DNA from: Chloroflexota bacterium
Lineage (GTDB): Bacteria; Chloroflexota; Dehalococcoidia; Lucifugimonadales; Lucifugimonadaceae
Length of the DNA stretch: 64,000 bases
Direction: 5' to 3'
Assembly (NCBI GenBank): GCA_002730555.1
Contig: PCAM01000016.1
Span: 27,126-91,125 of the forward strand
Of this stretch, positions 45,746-54,773 are shown one piece after another. A program made the translations under genes and the position numbers. The first letter of the stretch is position 1. The number at the start of each line of letters is the position of its first letter. The notes below the pieces were generated by a model. That model saw nothing but the letters and a program-made list of their open reading frames with translations. It did not search any database and was not told the DNA's origin.

Positions 45746-46516
45746 ATGGCCGAAGCAACAGGCCAGGTTTACGACTTTGAAGAAGGATCGCCTTCACCGG
45801 CCGACCGGGGGCCGGCGACGGAAGCCGCGCCTTTCATCGCTCTAGTAGAGCGGTTGAAGACACGGGTCCGCAGCGCCAAGCTCAAGGACCACGGTGAGGT
45901 TCTTGAGGACCTCCAAGCGTGGATAGACCGTGCGCTACGCGGCGAGATGAACGTCGCCCGTGACGGCGAGCAGATCTCGGAAACGCTTTCTACGAACGTT
46001 GACGAGATGATCGCATCCCGGACGGTGCTGCGCAGGGTCGCATCGCCGCTTATCGGGCTCGGCATCCTCTATCTGACGCTGGCCGGTCTGACGATCTGGA
46101 CCGTCGCCGCCGACATCCTGTTCCTGGGCGCATCGCTCAGCGTGCCGATGGCGGCGATCATCATGGGCGTCATCGGCAGCTCCTTCGTGGTGCTGATCCG
46201 AACGGTCACGTTCCAGCACCAACAGACTGAACGCGGCGCACTGCTGTTCACCGGTCTTGCGCGTCCGCTCGTCGGCGGCGTGCTCGCCCTGGGCGTCTTT
46301 GCCCTGTTCGGCTCCGGCATCGTCTCGTTGCCTATCGTGTCCGACCAGGAGACCAGCACCTTTATCGACTTCCTCGCCTTCCCGGGCAGCGGCCCGGGCC
46401 TGGTCGTCGGTCAGTTGGCGCTGTTCTCGTTCGCATTCCTCGCCGGGCTGCTTGAGGGCTTCATCGTTCCGTCAGCCGGACGGACCGCCGCTCGAATGAT
46501 TCGCCGGGAGAGCTAG
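45746..46516 (+). CDS. Hypothetical membrane protein
   Basis: 256 residues. An acidic soluble N-terminus with an amphipathic helix (about 30-90: FIALVERLKTRVRSAKLKDHGEVLEDLQAWIDRAL) is followed by four hydrophobic segments (about 100-122, 128-153, 175-195, 220-242). The ATG at 45746 has GGGGGTG before it, and a clear terminator follows, so it is a monocistronic unit. No family is recognised. The layout (soluble helix, short 4-TM block) resembles many uncharacterised chloroflexotal membrane proteins. Confidence 0.7.
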   Translation: MAEATGQVYDFEEGSPSPADRGPATEAAPFIALVERLKTRVRSAKLKDHGEVLEDLQAWIDRALRGEMNVARDGEQISETLSTNVDEMIASRTVLRRVASPLIGLGILYLTLAGLTIWTVAADILFLGASLSVPMAAIIMGVIGSSFVVLIRTVTFQHQQTERGALLFTGLARPLVGGVLALGVFALFGSGIVSLPIVSDQETSTFIDFLAFPGSGPGLVVGQLALFSFAFLAGLLEGFIVPSAGRTAARMIRRES

Positions 46517-46537
46517 GGCAACTCCTCGAATAGAGTT

Positions 46538-46570
46538 AAGGGGCCGGTCGAAAAGATCGGCCCCTTTTCA
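46538..46570 (+). terminator. Rho-independent terminator
   Basis: AAGGGGCCG / CGGCCCCTT stem (with TC/GA extension) closed by GAAAA, followed by TTCATTT. Confidence 0.85.
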
Positions 46571-46670
46571 TTTGGGGCGTAATTCCGCCCGACCGCCGCC
46601 GCTTTGCTAAACTCGGTGCCGGGTTTTCACCCTTTCCGATTCGCATTACCCATTTACCCGCGGGCCTGTC

Positions 46671-47009
46671 ATGGCGTGCGGTCTCCGAAACGGACCGGTC
46701 TTGAGCGAAGAAACCACCACACCAGAACTGACTACCGACGAGGTCCGGCATATCGCAGCGCTGACCCGCCTCGGGCTTTCCGACGACGAGGTTGAGATGA
46801 TGCGCGGGCAGCTTTCGAGCATCCTCAGGGTGTTCGAGTCGTTGCAGCAGGTAGACACCGAGGGCGTCGAGCCAACGGGCCACACGACCGAGGTACGAAC
46901 GGTGCTGCGGGACGATGCTCCACGTGAGTCGCTGGGGCGTGACGGCATCCTCAAGAACGCGCCGGATTCGGAAGCCGGTTACGTGAGGGTACGACCGATC
47001 CTTGGTTAG
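46671..47009 (+). CDS. gatC: Aspartyl/glutamyl-tRNA amidotransferase subunit C
   Basis: 112 residues. Core: ELTTDEVRHIAALTRLGLSDDEVEMMRGQLSSILRVFESLQQVDTEGVEPTGHTTEV...RDDAP, the standard GatC signature, then GILKNAPDSEAGYVRVRPIL, the conserved C-terminus that wraps GatA. GatCAB amidates misacylated Glu-tRNAGln/Asp-tRNAAsn. It overlaps gatA by eight bases. The ATG at 46671 gives a slightly long N-terminus; TTG 46701 is an alternative. gatB is not in the window. Confidence 0.9.
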   Translation: MACGLRNGPVLSEETTTPELTTDEVRHIAALTRLGLSDDEVEMMRGQLSSILRVFESLQQVDTEGVEPTGHTTEVRTVLRDDAPRESLGRDGILKNAPDSEAGYVRVRPILG

Positions 47010-48474
47010 TAACGGATCGGAACTGATCGGACTCACGGCGCATGAGGGCCAGGATCTTCTGAGTTCGGGCGATGTCTCGTCCGTTGAACTTACAGAAGCC
47101 ATTCTGGCGCGGGTCGACGAGGTCGAACCCCGGCTCAACAGCTACATCACGGTGACGCGCGAACTGGCGCTGTCGGCGGCACGGGACGCGGACGCCGCAC
47201 GCGCGGCCGGTGAGGCCGGTGGGCCACTTTCCGGCGTGCCGGTGATGGTGAAGGACAACATGTCGACCCAGGGCGTGCCGACCACCGCCGGATCCAGAAT
47301 TCTGCTGGGTTACACCCCTCCATACGACGCCCACGTGGTCGAACAACTCCGCTCTGGCGGCGCTGTCATCATCGGCAAGGGCAACCTGGACGAGTTCGCC
47401 ATGGGCTCGTCCACCGAGCACTCGGCGTTTGACGCCACCCGCAACCCGTGGGACACGGACCGCGTCCCGGGCGGCAGCAGCGGCGGACCGGCCGCGGGCG
47501 TGGCCGCCAGCGAGTGCTTTATTTCTCTGGGGTCCGACACCGGCGGCTCGATCCGCCAGCCCGCTGCGCTGTGCGGGATCGTCGGCATGAAGCCGACCTA
47601 CGGGCTGGTCAGCCGCTACGGTTTGATCGCTTTCGGATCATCGTTGGACCAGATCGGGCCGTTCACACGTGACGTCCGTGACGCAGCGGACGCGCTGTCT
47701 GTGATCTCCGGTCACGATCGGCGTGACTCGACATCGATTGACATGCCGGGGCAGGATTTTCCCAGCGCTCTAAGCGGCGACATATCCGGTATGAGGCTGG
47801 GCGTCCCTCGTGAGTACCTGGTTGACGGCATGGAGGTCGGGGTGAAGGCGGCTTTTGAGAAGTCGCTTGAGACGCTTGAGGGGTTGGGAGCGACACTTGA
47901 AGAGGTGTCGCTGCCGCTCACGAACCAGGCGCTTGCGGTCTACTACATCATCGCCCCGTCAGAGGCGTCGGCGAACCTGGCCCGATACGACGGCTTTAAA
48001 TACGGCAACGCCGTGAACGATGTCCCCACCGCCTGGGACGTGATGAACCAGACCCGGGAACAGGGCTTCGGCCCTGAAGTAAAACGACGCATCTTGATTG
48101 GCGCGTATACGCTTTCTGCTGGCTACTACGACGCCTACTACAAGAAGGCGCAGCAGGTCCGCACTCTGATCATCCGCGAGTTTGCCGAGACGTTTGAGAA
48201 GTTTGATGCGCTGGTAACGCCGACCTCGCCGACGGTGGCATTCAAGTCCGGCGAGAAGATGGACGACCCGGTGGCGATGTACCTGAGCGACGTGTGCACC
48301 ATCCCGGTGAACATCGCCGGGCTGCCCGCCATCTCCGTGCCCGGCGGCATGTCAGAGGACCTGCCGGTTGGTTTGCAGTTCATCGGCCCGCAAATGGGCG
48401 ACGGCACGGTGCTGCGAGTGGCGCACGCCTACGAGCAGGCAACGGAGTGGCACAAGTTCAAGCCGGCCCTGTAG
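47002..48474 (+). CDS. gatA: Aspartyl/glutamyl-tRNA amidotransferase subunit A
   Basis: 490 residues, amidase-signature family. The Ser-cisSer-Lys triad is intact: K84 (VMVKDNM), S159 (GGSSGGPAAG) and S183 (SDTGGSIRQPA), with the same spacing as known GatA. It generates ammonia from glutamine for tRNA transamidation. Landmarks STEHSAFDATRNPWD and PTYGLVSRYGLIAFGSSLDQIGP separate GatA from the catabolic amidases at 55142 and 56742. It starts at TTG 47002, coupled to gatC, and is followed by a terminator. Confidence 0.95.
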   Translation: MVSNGSELIGLTAHEGQDLLSSGDVSSVELTEAILARVDEVEPRLNSYITVTRELALSAARDADAARAAGEAGGPLSGVPVMVKDNMSTQGVPTTAGSRILLGYTPPYDAHVVEQLRSGGAVIIGKGNLDEFAMGSSTEHSAFDATRNPWDTDRVPGGSSGGPAAGVAASECFISLGSDTGGSIRQPAALCGIVGMKPTYGLVSRYGLIAFGSSLDQIGPFTRDVRDAADALSVISGHDRRDSTSIDMPGQDFPSALSGDISGMRLGVPREYLVDGMEVGVKAAFEKSLETLEGLGATLEEVSLPLTNQALAVYYIIAPSEASANLARYDGFKYGNAVNDVPTAWDVMNQTREQGFGPEVKRRILIGAYTLSAGYYDAYYKKAQQVRTLIIREFAETFEKFDALVTPTSPTVAFKSGEKMDDPVAMYLSDVCTIPVNIAGLPAISVPGGMSEDLPVGLQFIGPQMGDGTVLRVAHAYEQATEWHKFKPAL

Positions 48475-48649
48475 GGCGCTTATTGACCCATCATTCCCGG
48501 GCAATCGGGAGTCCAAGGGTCCGGCAGCGCGCGCTCCAAGCCCTCCCAGCAGCGTTCTTCCGACACTCACCCTGAGGCCCTCGAAAGGCGGGCGTCGGGC
48601 ACCCCTGATCGTCGTGGACGTCACGACCTGGCGTTGTCCTGCTACGCAA

Positions 48650-48680
48650 CCTCTGCCCTCCCAGGCAGGAGGCTTTTTGT
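48650..48680 (+). terminator. Rho-independent terminator downstream of gatA
   Basis: CCTCTGCC / GGCAGGAGG (one bulge) followed by CTTTTTGTT. Confidence 0.75.
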
Positions 48681-48739
48681 TGCCCCTCCTAATGTAGAGG
48701 CAGTTCGGGGGTGGTTAAGTACCCAGAGCCGCTCTCGAC

Positions 48740-49588
48740 CTAACCGTACCCACCGGCGTCTTTTCGGAACGATAGGCGCTCCGTGAGCCGCAGGAAGTCG
48801 GCGTGGGCCTCCGGGCTGGAGCCGATTATGGCTTCTGAAGGCATCGTGACACGCGCACCGTGGCGGTCTGATACCGTCCCGCCCGCGCCTTCAATAAGCA
48901 CCACGCCGCTGGCGATGTCCCAGGGGTTGCCTCCTCCGCAGAAATAGAGGTCTACGCGCCCGGCGGCCAGGTAGGCCATCCCGAGTCCCGTAGAACCCAG
49001 CACCCGGATCGCCTGCATGCCCGGGAACACCGCGCCGATCACGCCCCAGACCCGCATCGCAAGCTCATCGTCGTACCCGAGATCCAGCCCGATCACGCAC
49101 TCGGCCACGGACGATTTTCCGGTCACCGACACGGGCTCATCGTTGAGCGTGGTCCCCTGCCCTAGCTGCCCGTAGAACATCTCGTCACGCAGCGGGTCGT
49201 ACGTCGCCCCCGCCACGGGCGTGCCCTTGTGGGCCAGCGACACCATGACGCACCAGTTCGGGAGGTGCGAGACGAAGTTGCGGGTGCCGTCAATGGGGTC
49301 GGCGATCCACTGCCACTCGTCGTCGCCCGGCTTGAACCCCGACTCCTCGCCAAGGAACGCGAAGTCCGGGAACTCGTCCAGCAGCCGTGCCGAGATCAGC
49401 TGCTCAGAGGCGTGGTCGACCTCAGACACAACATCGCCACGGCCCTTGATATCGATCCGTCCCTGATCGTGATAGCGGCCCAGCACCATCTGGCCGGCGG
49501 CGCGCGCCGTGGACTGGAGGACTCCCGAGATGGATTTGCCGGAACGTCCTGTTAGCCGGTCGAGGTCGGGCTGTGCTTGTTGATTCAC
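48740..49588 (-). CDS. Inositol monophosphatase family protein
   Basis: 282 residues. The Li+-sensitive phosphatase motifs are intact: FLGEESG, the metal-binding WIADPIDGTRNFVSHLPNWCVMVSL, and the C-terminal NPWDIASGVVLIEGAGG. Substrates in the family include myo-inositol-1-phosphate, histidinol phosphate and PAP/PAPS. Since the sulfate genes at 60 kb go through APS, a PAP-phosphatase role is not required here. The frame extends upstream to 49687 without family resemblance, so GTG 49588 is taken; its ribosome site is weak. Confidence 0.87.
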   Translation of the reverse strand: MNQQAQPDLDRLTGRSGKSISGVLQSTARAAGQMVLGRYHDQGRIDIKGRGDVVSEVDHASEQLISARLLDEFPDFAFLGEESGFKPGDDEWQWIADPIDGTRNFVSHLPNWCVMVSLAHKGTPVAGATYDPLRDEMFYGQLGQGTTLNDEPVSVTGKSSVAECVIGLDLGYDDELAMRVWGVIGAVFPGMQAIRVLGSTGLGMAYLAAGRVDLYFCGGGNPWDIASGVVLIEGAGGTVSDRHGARVTMPSEAIIGSSPEAHADFLRLTERLSFRKDAGGYG

Positions 49589-49908
49589 AGAGGCAGTGTT
49601 GGGGATTCCCGGTGCGGGAGCAAGTCCCGCGATGAAACTGCCGTACCCCCTCTCCCGGCGGGAGGGAGCTGTGCTGAGAGAGGTCAAAGGTTTTCACGCT
49701 CATGTGTGTACTTGCCGAATTTTGTTTCGGTGGAGGTCCCTCGTCCTTCCGGCCCCGGAAAGATCGGGATGACACCAGAACGGCACCATTCATCGCCATC
49801 CAAAATCCCGGGCGGCCCACGTTGTGTTGTCGTGCTTCACAGTTATCCTGTTCGCTGGCCCGAACATCCCGCGGCCCACACACAACTAATTTTCTTGAAG
49901 AGGTATGG
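49589..49908. other. Non-coding region between divergent genes
   Basis: No gene. It contains a CTCCCGGCGGGAG palindrome (about 49651-49664) related to the CCTTCTCCC repeat found before each tandem amidase. Confidence 0.45.
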
Positions 49909-50421
49909 ATGCTCAAGACGCTTGACGGTAAGACACCGCAGATCCACCCGACGGCTTTTGTAAGTGAGACCGCTTACCTGATCGGCGATGTCGAGGTCGG
50001 AGAGATGGCGAGCATCTGGCCCGGCGTGGTGATCCGCGCCGATAGCGGCAAGATCAAGATCGGCGGTTACACCAACATCCAGGACAATTCCATCCTGCAC
50101 GCCGACTGGGACGCCGAGATCGGCAGTCACACGACCATCGGCCACAACGTCGTCTGCCATGCGAACAAAGTCGGCGACAACTGCCTGCTCGGCAACGGCG
50201 CAGTGTTGAACGGCGGCTGCGAGATCGGGAACGACTGCCTGGTCGGCGCAAACTCGACCGTGGTTGAGGGCATGGTCGTTCCGGATGGATCGCTCGTGCT
50301 CGGCACACCCGGACGCGTCAGGGGTGAGTTGAAAGATCAGCACAAGAATATGATCAAGGACGCCACGGACCACTACGTAGAGGCCATCCCCCGGTACAAG
50401 GCCAGCGGGGATTTCGAGTAG
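49909..50421 (+). CDS. Gamma-carbonic anhydrase family protein
   Basis: 170 residues forming a left-handed parallel beta-helix from hexapeptide repeats. Candidate zinc ligands are H64 (ILHAD), H79 (TIGHN) and H84 (VCHAN); the last pair has the family H-x4-H spacing. The H64-H79 interval is a couple of residues shorter than in the homologues I remember. NIQDNSILH is a strong family motif. A C-terminal helix (KDQHKNMIKDATDHYVEAI) closes the trimer. GAAGAGG precedes ATG 49909; the frame upstream is not coding. Family members can be carbonic anhydrases or inactive relatives. Confidence 0.88.
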   Translation: MLKTLDGKTPQIHPTAFVSETAYLIGDVEVGEMASIWPGVVIRADSGKIKIGGYTNIQDNSILHADWDAEIGSHTTIGHNVVCHANKVGDNCLLGNGAVLNGGCEIGNDCLVGANSTVVEGMVVPDGSLVLGTPGRVRGELKDQHKNMIKDATDHYVEAIPRYKASGDFE

Positions 50422-50453
50422 TCAGTCATCCCCCGGGAACAGACCTGTTAGAA

Positions 50454-50482
50454 GGGCGGTCCCGTGCGGGCCGCCCCTCTTT
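50454..50482 (+). terminator. Terminator after gamma-carbonic anhydrase
   Basis: GGGCGG / CCGCCC stem with an 11-base loop, followed by CTCTTT. Confidence 0.65.
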
Positions 50483-50491
50483 ACCTCTCGA

Positions 50492-50673
50492 CTAGCAGCC
50501 CGGGTCACCGGCGACGTCGGAAATGCCCGAAGCCGCGGCTCTTACCTCGACGGTCAAGGTACCGGTCATCGACGGGTGGACTTCGCAGAAGCAAGCGAAG
50601 GTTCCCGCGGTGTTGAACGTGCGGGTAAACGTACCGTCTTTGCGGAAGCGGCACCCCGACGATGGACCCGCTC
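50492..50673 (-). pseudogene. Cupredoxin (plastocyanin-like) C-terminal remnant
   Basis: The minus strand encodes FRKDGTFTRTFNTAGTFACF, then CEVHPSMTGTLTVEVRAAAS, and a stop at 50492. F-C-E-V-H-P-S-M-T-G-T is the type 1 copper loop with Cys, His and Met ligands spaced as in plastocyanin-like domains. Upstream the frame hits a stop within ten codons and the first copper histidine with the N-terminal sandwich is missing. It lies directly after the argS stop on the same strand. Confidence 0.7.
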
Positions 50674-50707
50674 ATCAGCACCCGTCTTTAGCCGTCACAT
50701 CCGGGCC

Positions 50708-52378
50708 TTACATGCGTTCTGGCGCGTTCATCCCCATGAGACCCAGGCAACGGGCGGTCACGATCCGGGCCGCCTCGACCAGCTTCAGGCGAGCCTTCGA
50801 GACCGGCAGATCGTCCTCGTTTTCAGATATCACGAGGCAGGCATCGTAGAACCGCTGCAACGCCCTTGCGACCTCGGTGGCGTAGTGCGGGATCTGCTGC
50901 GGTTCGAGCCGGTCCGCAGCGCGATCCACCACATCCGGGAGCGCCGTGATCTGGCGTATGAGCGCTATCTCAAGATCGTGCGTGAGCAATCCGACGTCGC
51001 CGTCGCTCCAGTCGATCTTCTGCTTGTTGGCGTTGCGCAGAATTCCCGAGAGGCGGGCGTGGGCGTACTGGATGTAGTAGACCGGGTTATCGGACGACTG
51101 CTTGCGCGCCAGGTTCAGGTCGAATTCCATCTGGCTCTCGGCGCCGCGGCTCAAGAAGGTGTAGCGGACGGCGTCCGAGCCCACGTCCTCCACCAGATCA
51201 CGCACTGTCACGATGACGTTCTTGCGCTTGCTGAAGCGCAGAGATTCACCGTCTTCTTTGAACGATACGAGCTGGTTCAGGATGATGATCAGCTTCTCAG
51301 GGTCGATGCCCAGAGCGGTGGCCGCCGCCTTCATGCGGGCGACGTGGCCGTGGTGGTCCGCGCCCCAGACGTCGATCACCCGGTCAAAGTTACGTTCCTT
51401 GAACTTCTCGGCGTGGTAGACGATGTCGCTGGCAAAGTAAGTGTGTCCGCCTGAGCTCCGGATGACAACGTTGTCCTTGTCTTCGCCGAGCTGGGTGGAC
51501 GCGAACCAGCGCGCTCCGTCACGATCGACGATGAAGCCGTGCTCTTCCAGCTCTTTCATCGTGGTGTCGAAGCGGCCGGTGTCGAACAGCGACTGCTCGC
51601 TGAACCACACGTCGTAAACGATGTTGAGGTCTTTCAGGTCTTCCTTGATCAGCGCCAGATTCCGTTCAAGGCCCGGTTTGTAGAGTGCTGTTATTGCCTC
51701 TTCTGTCGGCAGATCCACCAGCGCCCCGCCATCGTTTTCAAATATCTCAACGGCCTGCTCCGCGACGTACTCACCGGGATATGAGGTCTCGGGCAGCGGC
51801 ACGTCACGGCCTGCCGCTTGCATGTAGCGGGCGTACAGCGTTTCTGTGTAAACCCGCATCTGGTTTCCGGCGTCGTTGACGTAGTACTCACGTGTCACGT
51901 CTGCCCCGGCGGCATCGAGCAAATTGGCCAGTCCGCTGCCTATAACGGCCCCCCGGGCGTGGCCGACGTGAAGCGGGCCGGTCGGGTTGACACTGACGAA
52001 CTCGATCTGGATCTTCTCGCCGGACTTCGAGTCCGTGTCCCCGAACTCTTCTCCGGCTGCGCGGATCGCCTCGACCTGGTCCTGGAACCACCTGTCGGCC
52101 AGGGTGATGTTGATAAATCCCGGGCCTGCCACCTCTACTTTCTCGACAACAGCACTGGCCGGGAACGCCTCGACGATCGCGGCTGCTATGGCCGGTGGCG
52201 CCATCTTCATCGCGCGCGCCAGCCTGAGCGGCAGGTTGGTCGCAAAATCCCCGTGGCCCTGGTCTCGGGGTTGCTCTATGGCGATTTCAGACGCGCCGGC
52301 TGCCGGGAGCACTCCCCCGGCCTGGGCTGCGGAAAGGGCCTCGGTAACGGCTTCGCGAAGCTGAGCGGTTATTCGCAT
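50708..52378 (-). CDS. argS: Arginyl-tRNA synthetase
   Basis: 556 residues. The N-terminal Add-1 domain (about 1-100) is followed by the class I catalytic core with HIGH-like motif NPTGPLHVGHARGAVIGSGL, a WGADHHGHVARMKAAATALG segment and the KMSKS-equivalent RFSKRKN. The C-terminal DALR anticodon-binding domain (KQIDWSDGD onward) ends in LGLMGMNAPERM, the typical ArgS C-terminus with terminal Met. Length is normal. ATG 52378 starts MRITAQLREAVTEAL. Confidence 0.96.
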   Translation of the reverse strand: MRITAQLREAVTEALSAAQAGGVLPAAGASEIAIEQPRDQGHGDFATNLPLRLARAMKMAPPAIAAAIVEAFPASAVVEKVEVAGPGFINITLADRWFQDQVEAIRAAGEEFGDTDSKSGEKIQIEFVSVNPTGPLHVGHARGAVIGSGLANLLDAAGADVTREYYVNDAGNQMRVYTETLYARYMQAAGRDVPLPETSYPGEYVAEQAVEIFENDGGALVDLPTEEAITALYKPGLERNLALIKEDLKDLNIVYDVWFSEQSLFDTGRFDTTMKELEEHGFIVDRDGARWFASTQLGEDKDNVVIRSSGGHTYFASDIVYHAEKFKERNFDRVIDVWGADHHGHVARMKAAATALGIDPEKLIIILNQLVSFKEDGESLRFSKRKNVIVTVRDLVEDVGSDAVRYTFLSRGAESQMEFDLNLARKQSSDNPVYYIQYAHARLSGILRNANKQKIDWSDGDVGLLTHDLEIALIRQITALPDVVDRAADRLEPQQIPHYATEVARALQRFYDACLVISENEDDLPVSKARLKLVEAARIVTARCLGLMGMNAPERM

Positions 52379-52490
52379 TAGACCGGGAATCCTAGCACGG
52401 CGCGCCAGCCGGGCGGGTAGCTACATCCGCTGCGGGTAGGGGCAAATCACACAATCAGCCATCACCTCCTGCCGTCGGCATTCTTTGCCG

Positions 52491-53304
52491 ATGTTCAAGC
52501 CCTCGATCGAAATCGGACGTATTCGGGAAATGCCGGGCGGGCAGAAGTCCGTGACGTGGCGGCTCACGGCCGCTGACGGAACCGGGTTTTATCTGAAACG
52601 CCACGAGATTCGTCATCACTTCGAGGCTGAAGTGGGGGCGCTGAATAACTGGGGCAGCGCTTGACCGCGAGATCCTGGTGGGCGGCGCCTAAGGTTGCGG
52701 CGAATTCCGATGATCTGGGCGCTGTGATCCTGATGGAACCGCCCGGGGAGATCGTAGAAGACAGTCCATCCGGACCAAACGAGCTGCGCGCCGCCTACAG
52801 ACCCACCGAACGGCTGATATGATCGCTCCACGATGCGGAGATCGATCTCTCAAACGAGCCGCGCTATCGGTTTTACGGGCCGAACAGTCTCGAGCGTTAT
52901 TTCGAAGAGTGACGCGGGCATCTCGACGCAAACACCCGCGACTGGGCGGAGGAAATCCTGACACAGCCCGATGCCTGGGATGGACTCGCCGCGATTGCTA
53001 CACACAGGGACTACTCCTCCGAAATTGGATCCTCGAAAGTGGGGATCCAACCCTGAAGGTGATCGACTGGGAGCGAGCCAGACCTGGTTATTGGGTTGAA
53101 GATTTCAAGGGGATGACACATCGACACTGGCTGGACGACCCTCAGGGGTACGGTCGGACGCCAGCGGATGCAGAATGACGGCAGGCAAACCAGATCACGC
53201 TGGTCAATGCCGTGGGCGGCGTTGGGTGGGCAACAGATCACGGCGACGAGTGGTTTGCGGAGCACAACGGACGGACGATCGAACGATTGAAGGAACTTCT
53301 CGAA
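52491..53304 (+). pseudogene. Broken aminoglycoside phosphotransferase-like (APH) kinase
   Basis: Successive frames carry an APH-type kinase from start to end. First is KSVTWRLTAADGTGFYLKRH and FEAEVGALNNW (nucleotide loop and first Lys). Next, after a frameshift near 52660, is KVAANSDDLGAVILMEPPGE. Then HRDYS (the catalytic loop), and after a further frameshift KVIDWERARPGYWVEDF and MTHRHWLDDPQ (the metal-binding Asp). Finally GGVGWATDHGDEWFAEHN and RTIERLKELLE fall beyond a stop at ~53178. At least three lesions are visible. The end abuts the start of the MOSC gene. Confidence 0.75.
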
Positions 53305-53856
53305 ATGACCAACCTCAGCGGGACCGTACTGGCCGTTAGCTCCAGCGCCACTCACACAATGGTGAAGCCGAATCAAGCAAGCATCCGGGTGATCGAAGGC
53401 CTCGGGGTCGAGGGCGACGCGCACCAGGGAGCGACGGTCAAACACCGGTCTCGCGTCCGGCGAAACCCGAATCAGCCAAACCTCCGCCAGGTTCACCTGA
53501 TCCACGGCGAGCTGCTGGATGATCTGCGCGAAGAAGGGTTCGACTTGGAGCCCGGGCAGATGGGCGAAAATGTCACGACGCGGGGTGTGGACCTGCTGGA
53601 GCTGCCGCTCGGAACCCGGCTCCGGCTGGGCGCCGACGTTCTGGTGGAGGTCACCGGGCTGCGAAATCCGTGCGCCCAGTTGGACGGCATCCAGCCCAAT
53701 CTGATGGCGGCGGTTATCGGGAGGGACGACGACGGCGAGCCGGTGTTCCTGGCAGGCGTGATGTCTGTCGTGGTCTCAGGTGGAGAGGTTCGCCCGGGGG
53801 ACGAGATCAAGGTCACGCTGCCCGATGGCACGCACGTGCCGCTGGAGCAGGTCTGA
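53305..53856 (+). CDS. MOSC domain protein
   Basis: 183 residues. MOSC (molybdenum cofactor sulfurase C-terminal) domain: GLGVEGDAHQGATVKHRSR, LRQVHLIHGELLDDL, GQMGENVTTRGVDLLELPLGTRLRLG, and the conserved cysteine C123 in VTGLRNPCAQLDGIQPNL, which could ligate Mo or a persulfide. The frame extends upstream into the kinase remnant; ATG 53305 with AAGGA ten bases before is the true start. Stand-alone MOSC proteins of this size resemble YiiM. The gene is intact among pseudogenes. Confidence 0.88.
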   Translation: MTNLSGTVLAVSSSATHTMVKPNQASIRVIEGLGVEGDAHQGATVKHRSRVRRNPNQPNLRQVHLIHGELLDDLREEGFDLEPGQMGENVTTRGVDLLELPLGTRLRLGADVLVEVTGLRNPCAQLDGIQPNLMAAVIGRDDDGEPVFLAGVMSVVVSGGEVRPGDEIKVTLPDGTHVPLEQV

Positions 53857-53879
53857 TCCGCGGTAATCGCGGATGAGCG

Positions 53880-54035
53880 ATGATGCCTCGCGTGATGGCA
53901 TCTAACCTCAAGATCTACATCATCGGCGGCCCCGGCAGCGGCAAGTCGACGCTGGCACACCGGCTTGCCGGGCTCACCGGCCTGACCCATCACGATCTGG
54001 ACCGTGTGGCATGGACCTCTCTCGCTTCTGACTGA
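53880..54035 (+). pseudogene. P-loop kinase N-terminal remnant (adenylate-kinase/FlaR-like)
   Basis: A 51-codon frame from ATG 53880 encodes LKIYIIGGPGSGKSTLAHRLAGLTGLTHHDLDRVAW, i.e. Walker A GPGSGKST and the following 'H-D-L-D' substrate segment of small P-loop kinases annotated as topology modulation proteins, then stops. The remaining ~120 residues of such a kinase are missing. Confidence 0.65.
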
Positions 54036-54532
54036 TGGACCGAGACCTCCGGCGGCTCTTGATGGCTAAGGGTGACCTTCACCGACTCAGTCTGCCCGGG
54101 AATCGGCAGTTGGCCGCGTTGGCGCCATCGAATGCAGTCGATTCCACGTGATGGGCCCAGCCATACTCGATGGGCAAGCTCGAGATAGCCGTGGAAGCGC
54201 ACTCCGGTCGCGTTATCACTGCCCCCCGGTCCGGCGCCGGAGTACTTGACACTACGGTGGGCGGCACGCTGGCGGCCTCAGACTCGGAGCCGCCCAAGCC
54301 TTCACTCCCGCAACCCGCAACGGCGATGAGCGCCCGGGACGCTCCCGCCAGTACGAGCCGTACTGCGATTTTTCATGTTCACGTTGCTTCTCACGGATTG
54401 AAGGGTGATCGAGCGACCTTCACTACGTATGACGATCCCGCGCATGAAAATGTTCCCGAGCCCGTGCCTATAATGCCGCGTCCGGGAACTTTCCATGGTT
54501 CGTTCATTTCCCTTTTCACTCGGAGCAATCCT
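54036..54532. other. Non-coding region with a possible promoter
   Basis: No gene supported. An open frame runs from 54170 into the amidase-associated gene but has no protein character before 54533. A perfect TATAAT (54469-54474) lies ~60 bp before that gene; a good -35 was not found. Confidence 0.4.
54469..54474 (+). promoter_or_regulatory. Candidate -10 box for the amidase cluster
   Basis: TATAAT, 58 bp upstream of TTG 54533. The expected -35 position shows only GAAAAT/TGAAAA, so this is a weak call. Confidence 0.3.
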
Positions 54533-54736
54533 TTGCCAGACAAATCCGATAATTCCAGCGTCCGCGATCGACAGCGCGACACGGCACGCGCCGGTCTCGA
54601 TCTGTCCGAGGAGCGCGTCGCTGAGCTCATGGCGCGATTTGACGACGTTGACGCCACGATCGAGGCGATTCGCGGGATCGACGTCACGGCGTTCGAGCCG
54701 CACGCCGTGTTTGCGCCGAATCCGGTTGAGGAATAA
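54533..54736 (+). CDS. GatC-like amidase-associated small protein
   Basis: 67 residues: LDLSEERVAELMARFDDVDATIEAIRGIDVTAFEPHAVFAPNPVEE. The pattern 'LdLseERvaeL...iraiDv...EPa.vF.P' matches the short GatC/AtzG-like partners encoded next to bacterial catabolic amidases. It probably folds as two helices around an amidase partner, here one or both of the amidases at 55142 and 56742. TTG 54533 with CGGAGC upstream is the likely start. A decayed acetyltransferase now separates it from the amidases. Confidence 0.65.
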   Translation: MPDKSDNSSVRDRQRDTARAGLDLSEERVAELMARFDDVDATIEAIRGIDVTAFEPHAVFAPNPVEE

Positions 54737-54773
54737 CGACCGCTACGGTTAGCAGAATCCCCGGGAAGATTTC

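Noticed and set aside
52819..53178. Intact 119-residue protein ending in KVIDWERARPGYWVEDF
   Set aside because: The sequence is the C-terminal part of an APH-like kinase whose other parts lie in other frames upstream and downstream, so it is part of a pseudogene.
54170..54532. 121-residue N-terminal extension of the GatC-like protein
   Set aside because: The extension has no protein character, contains a TATAAT box, and the family core fits a start at 54533.
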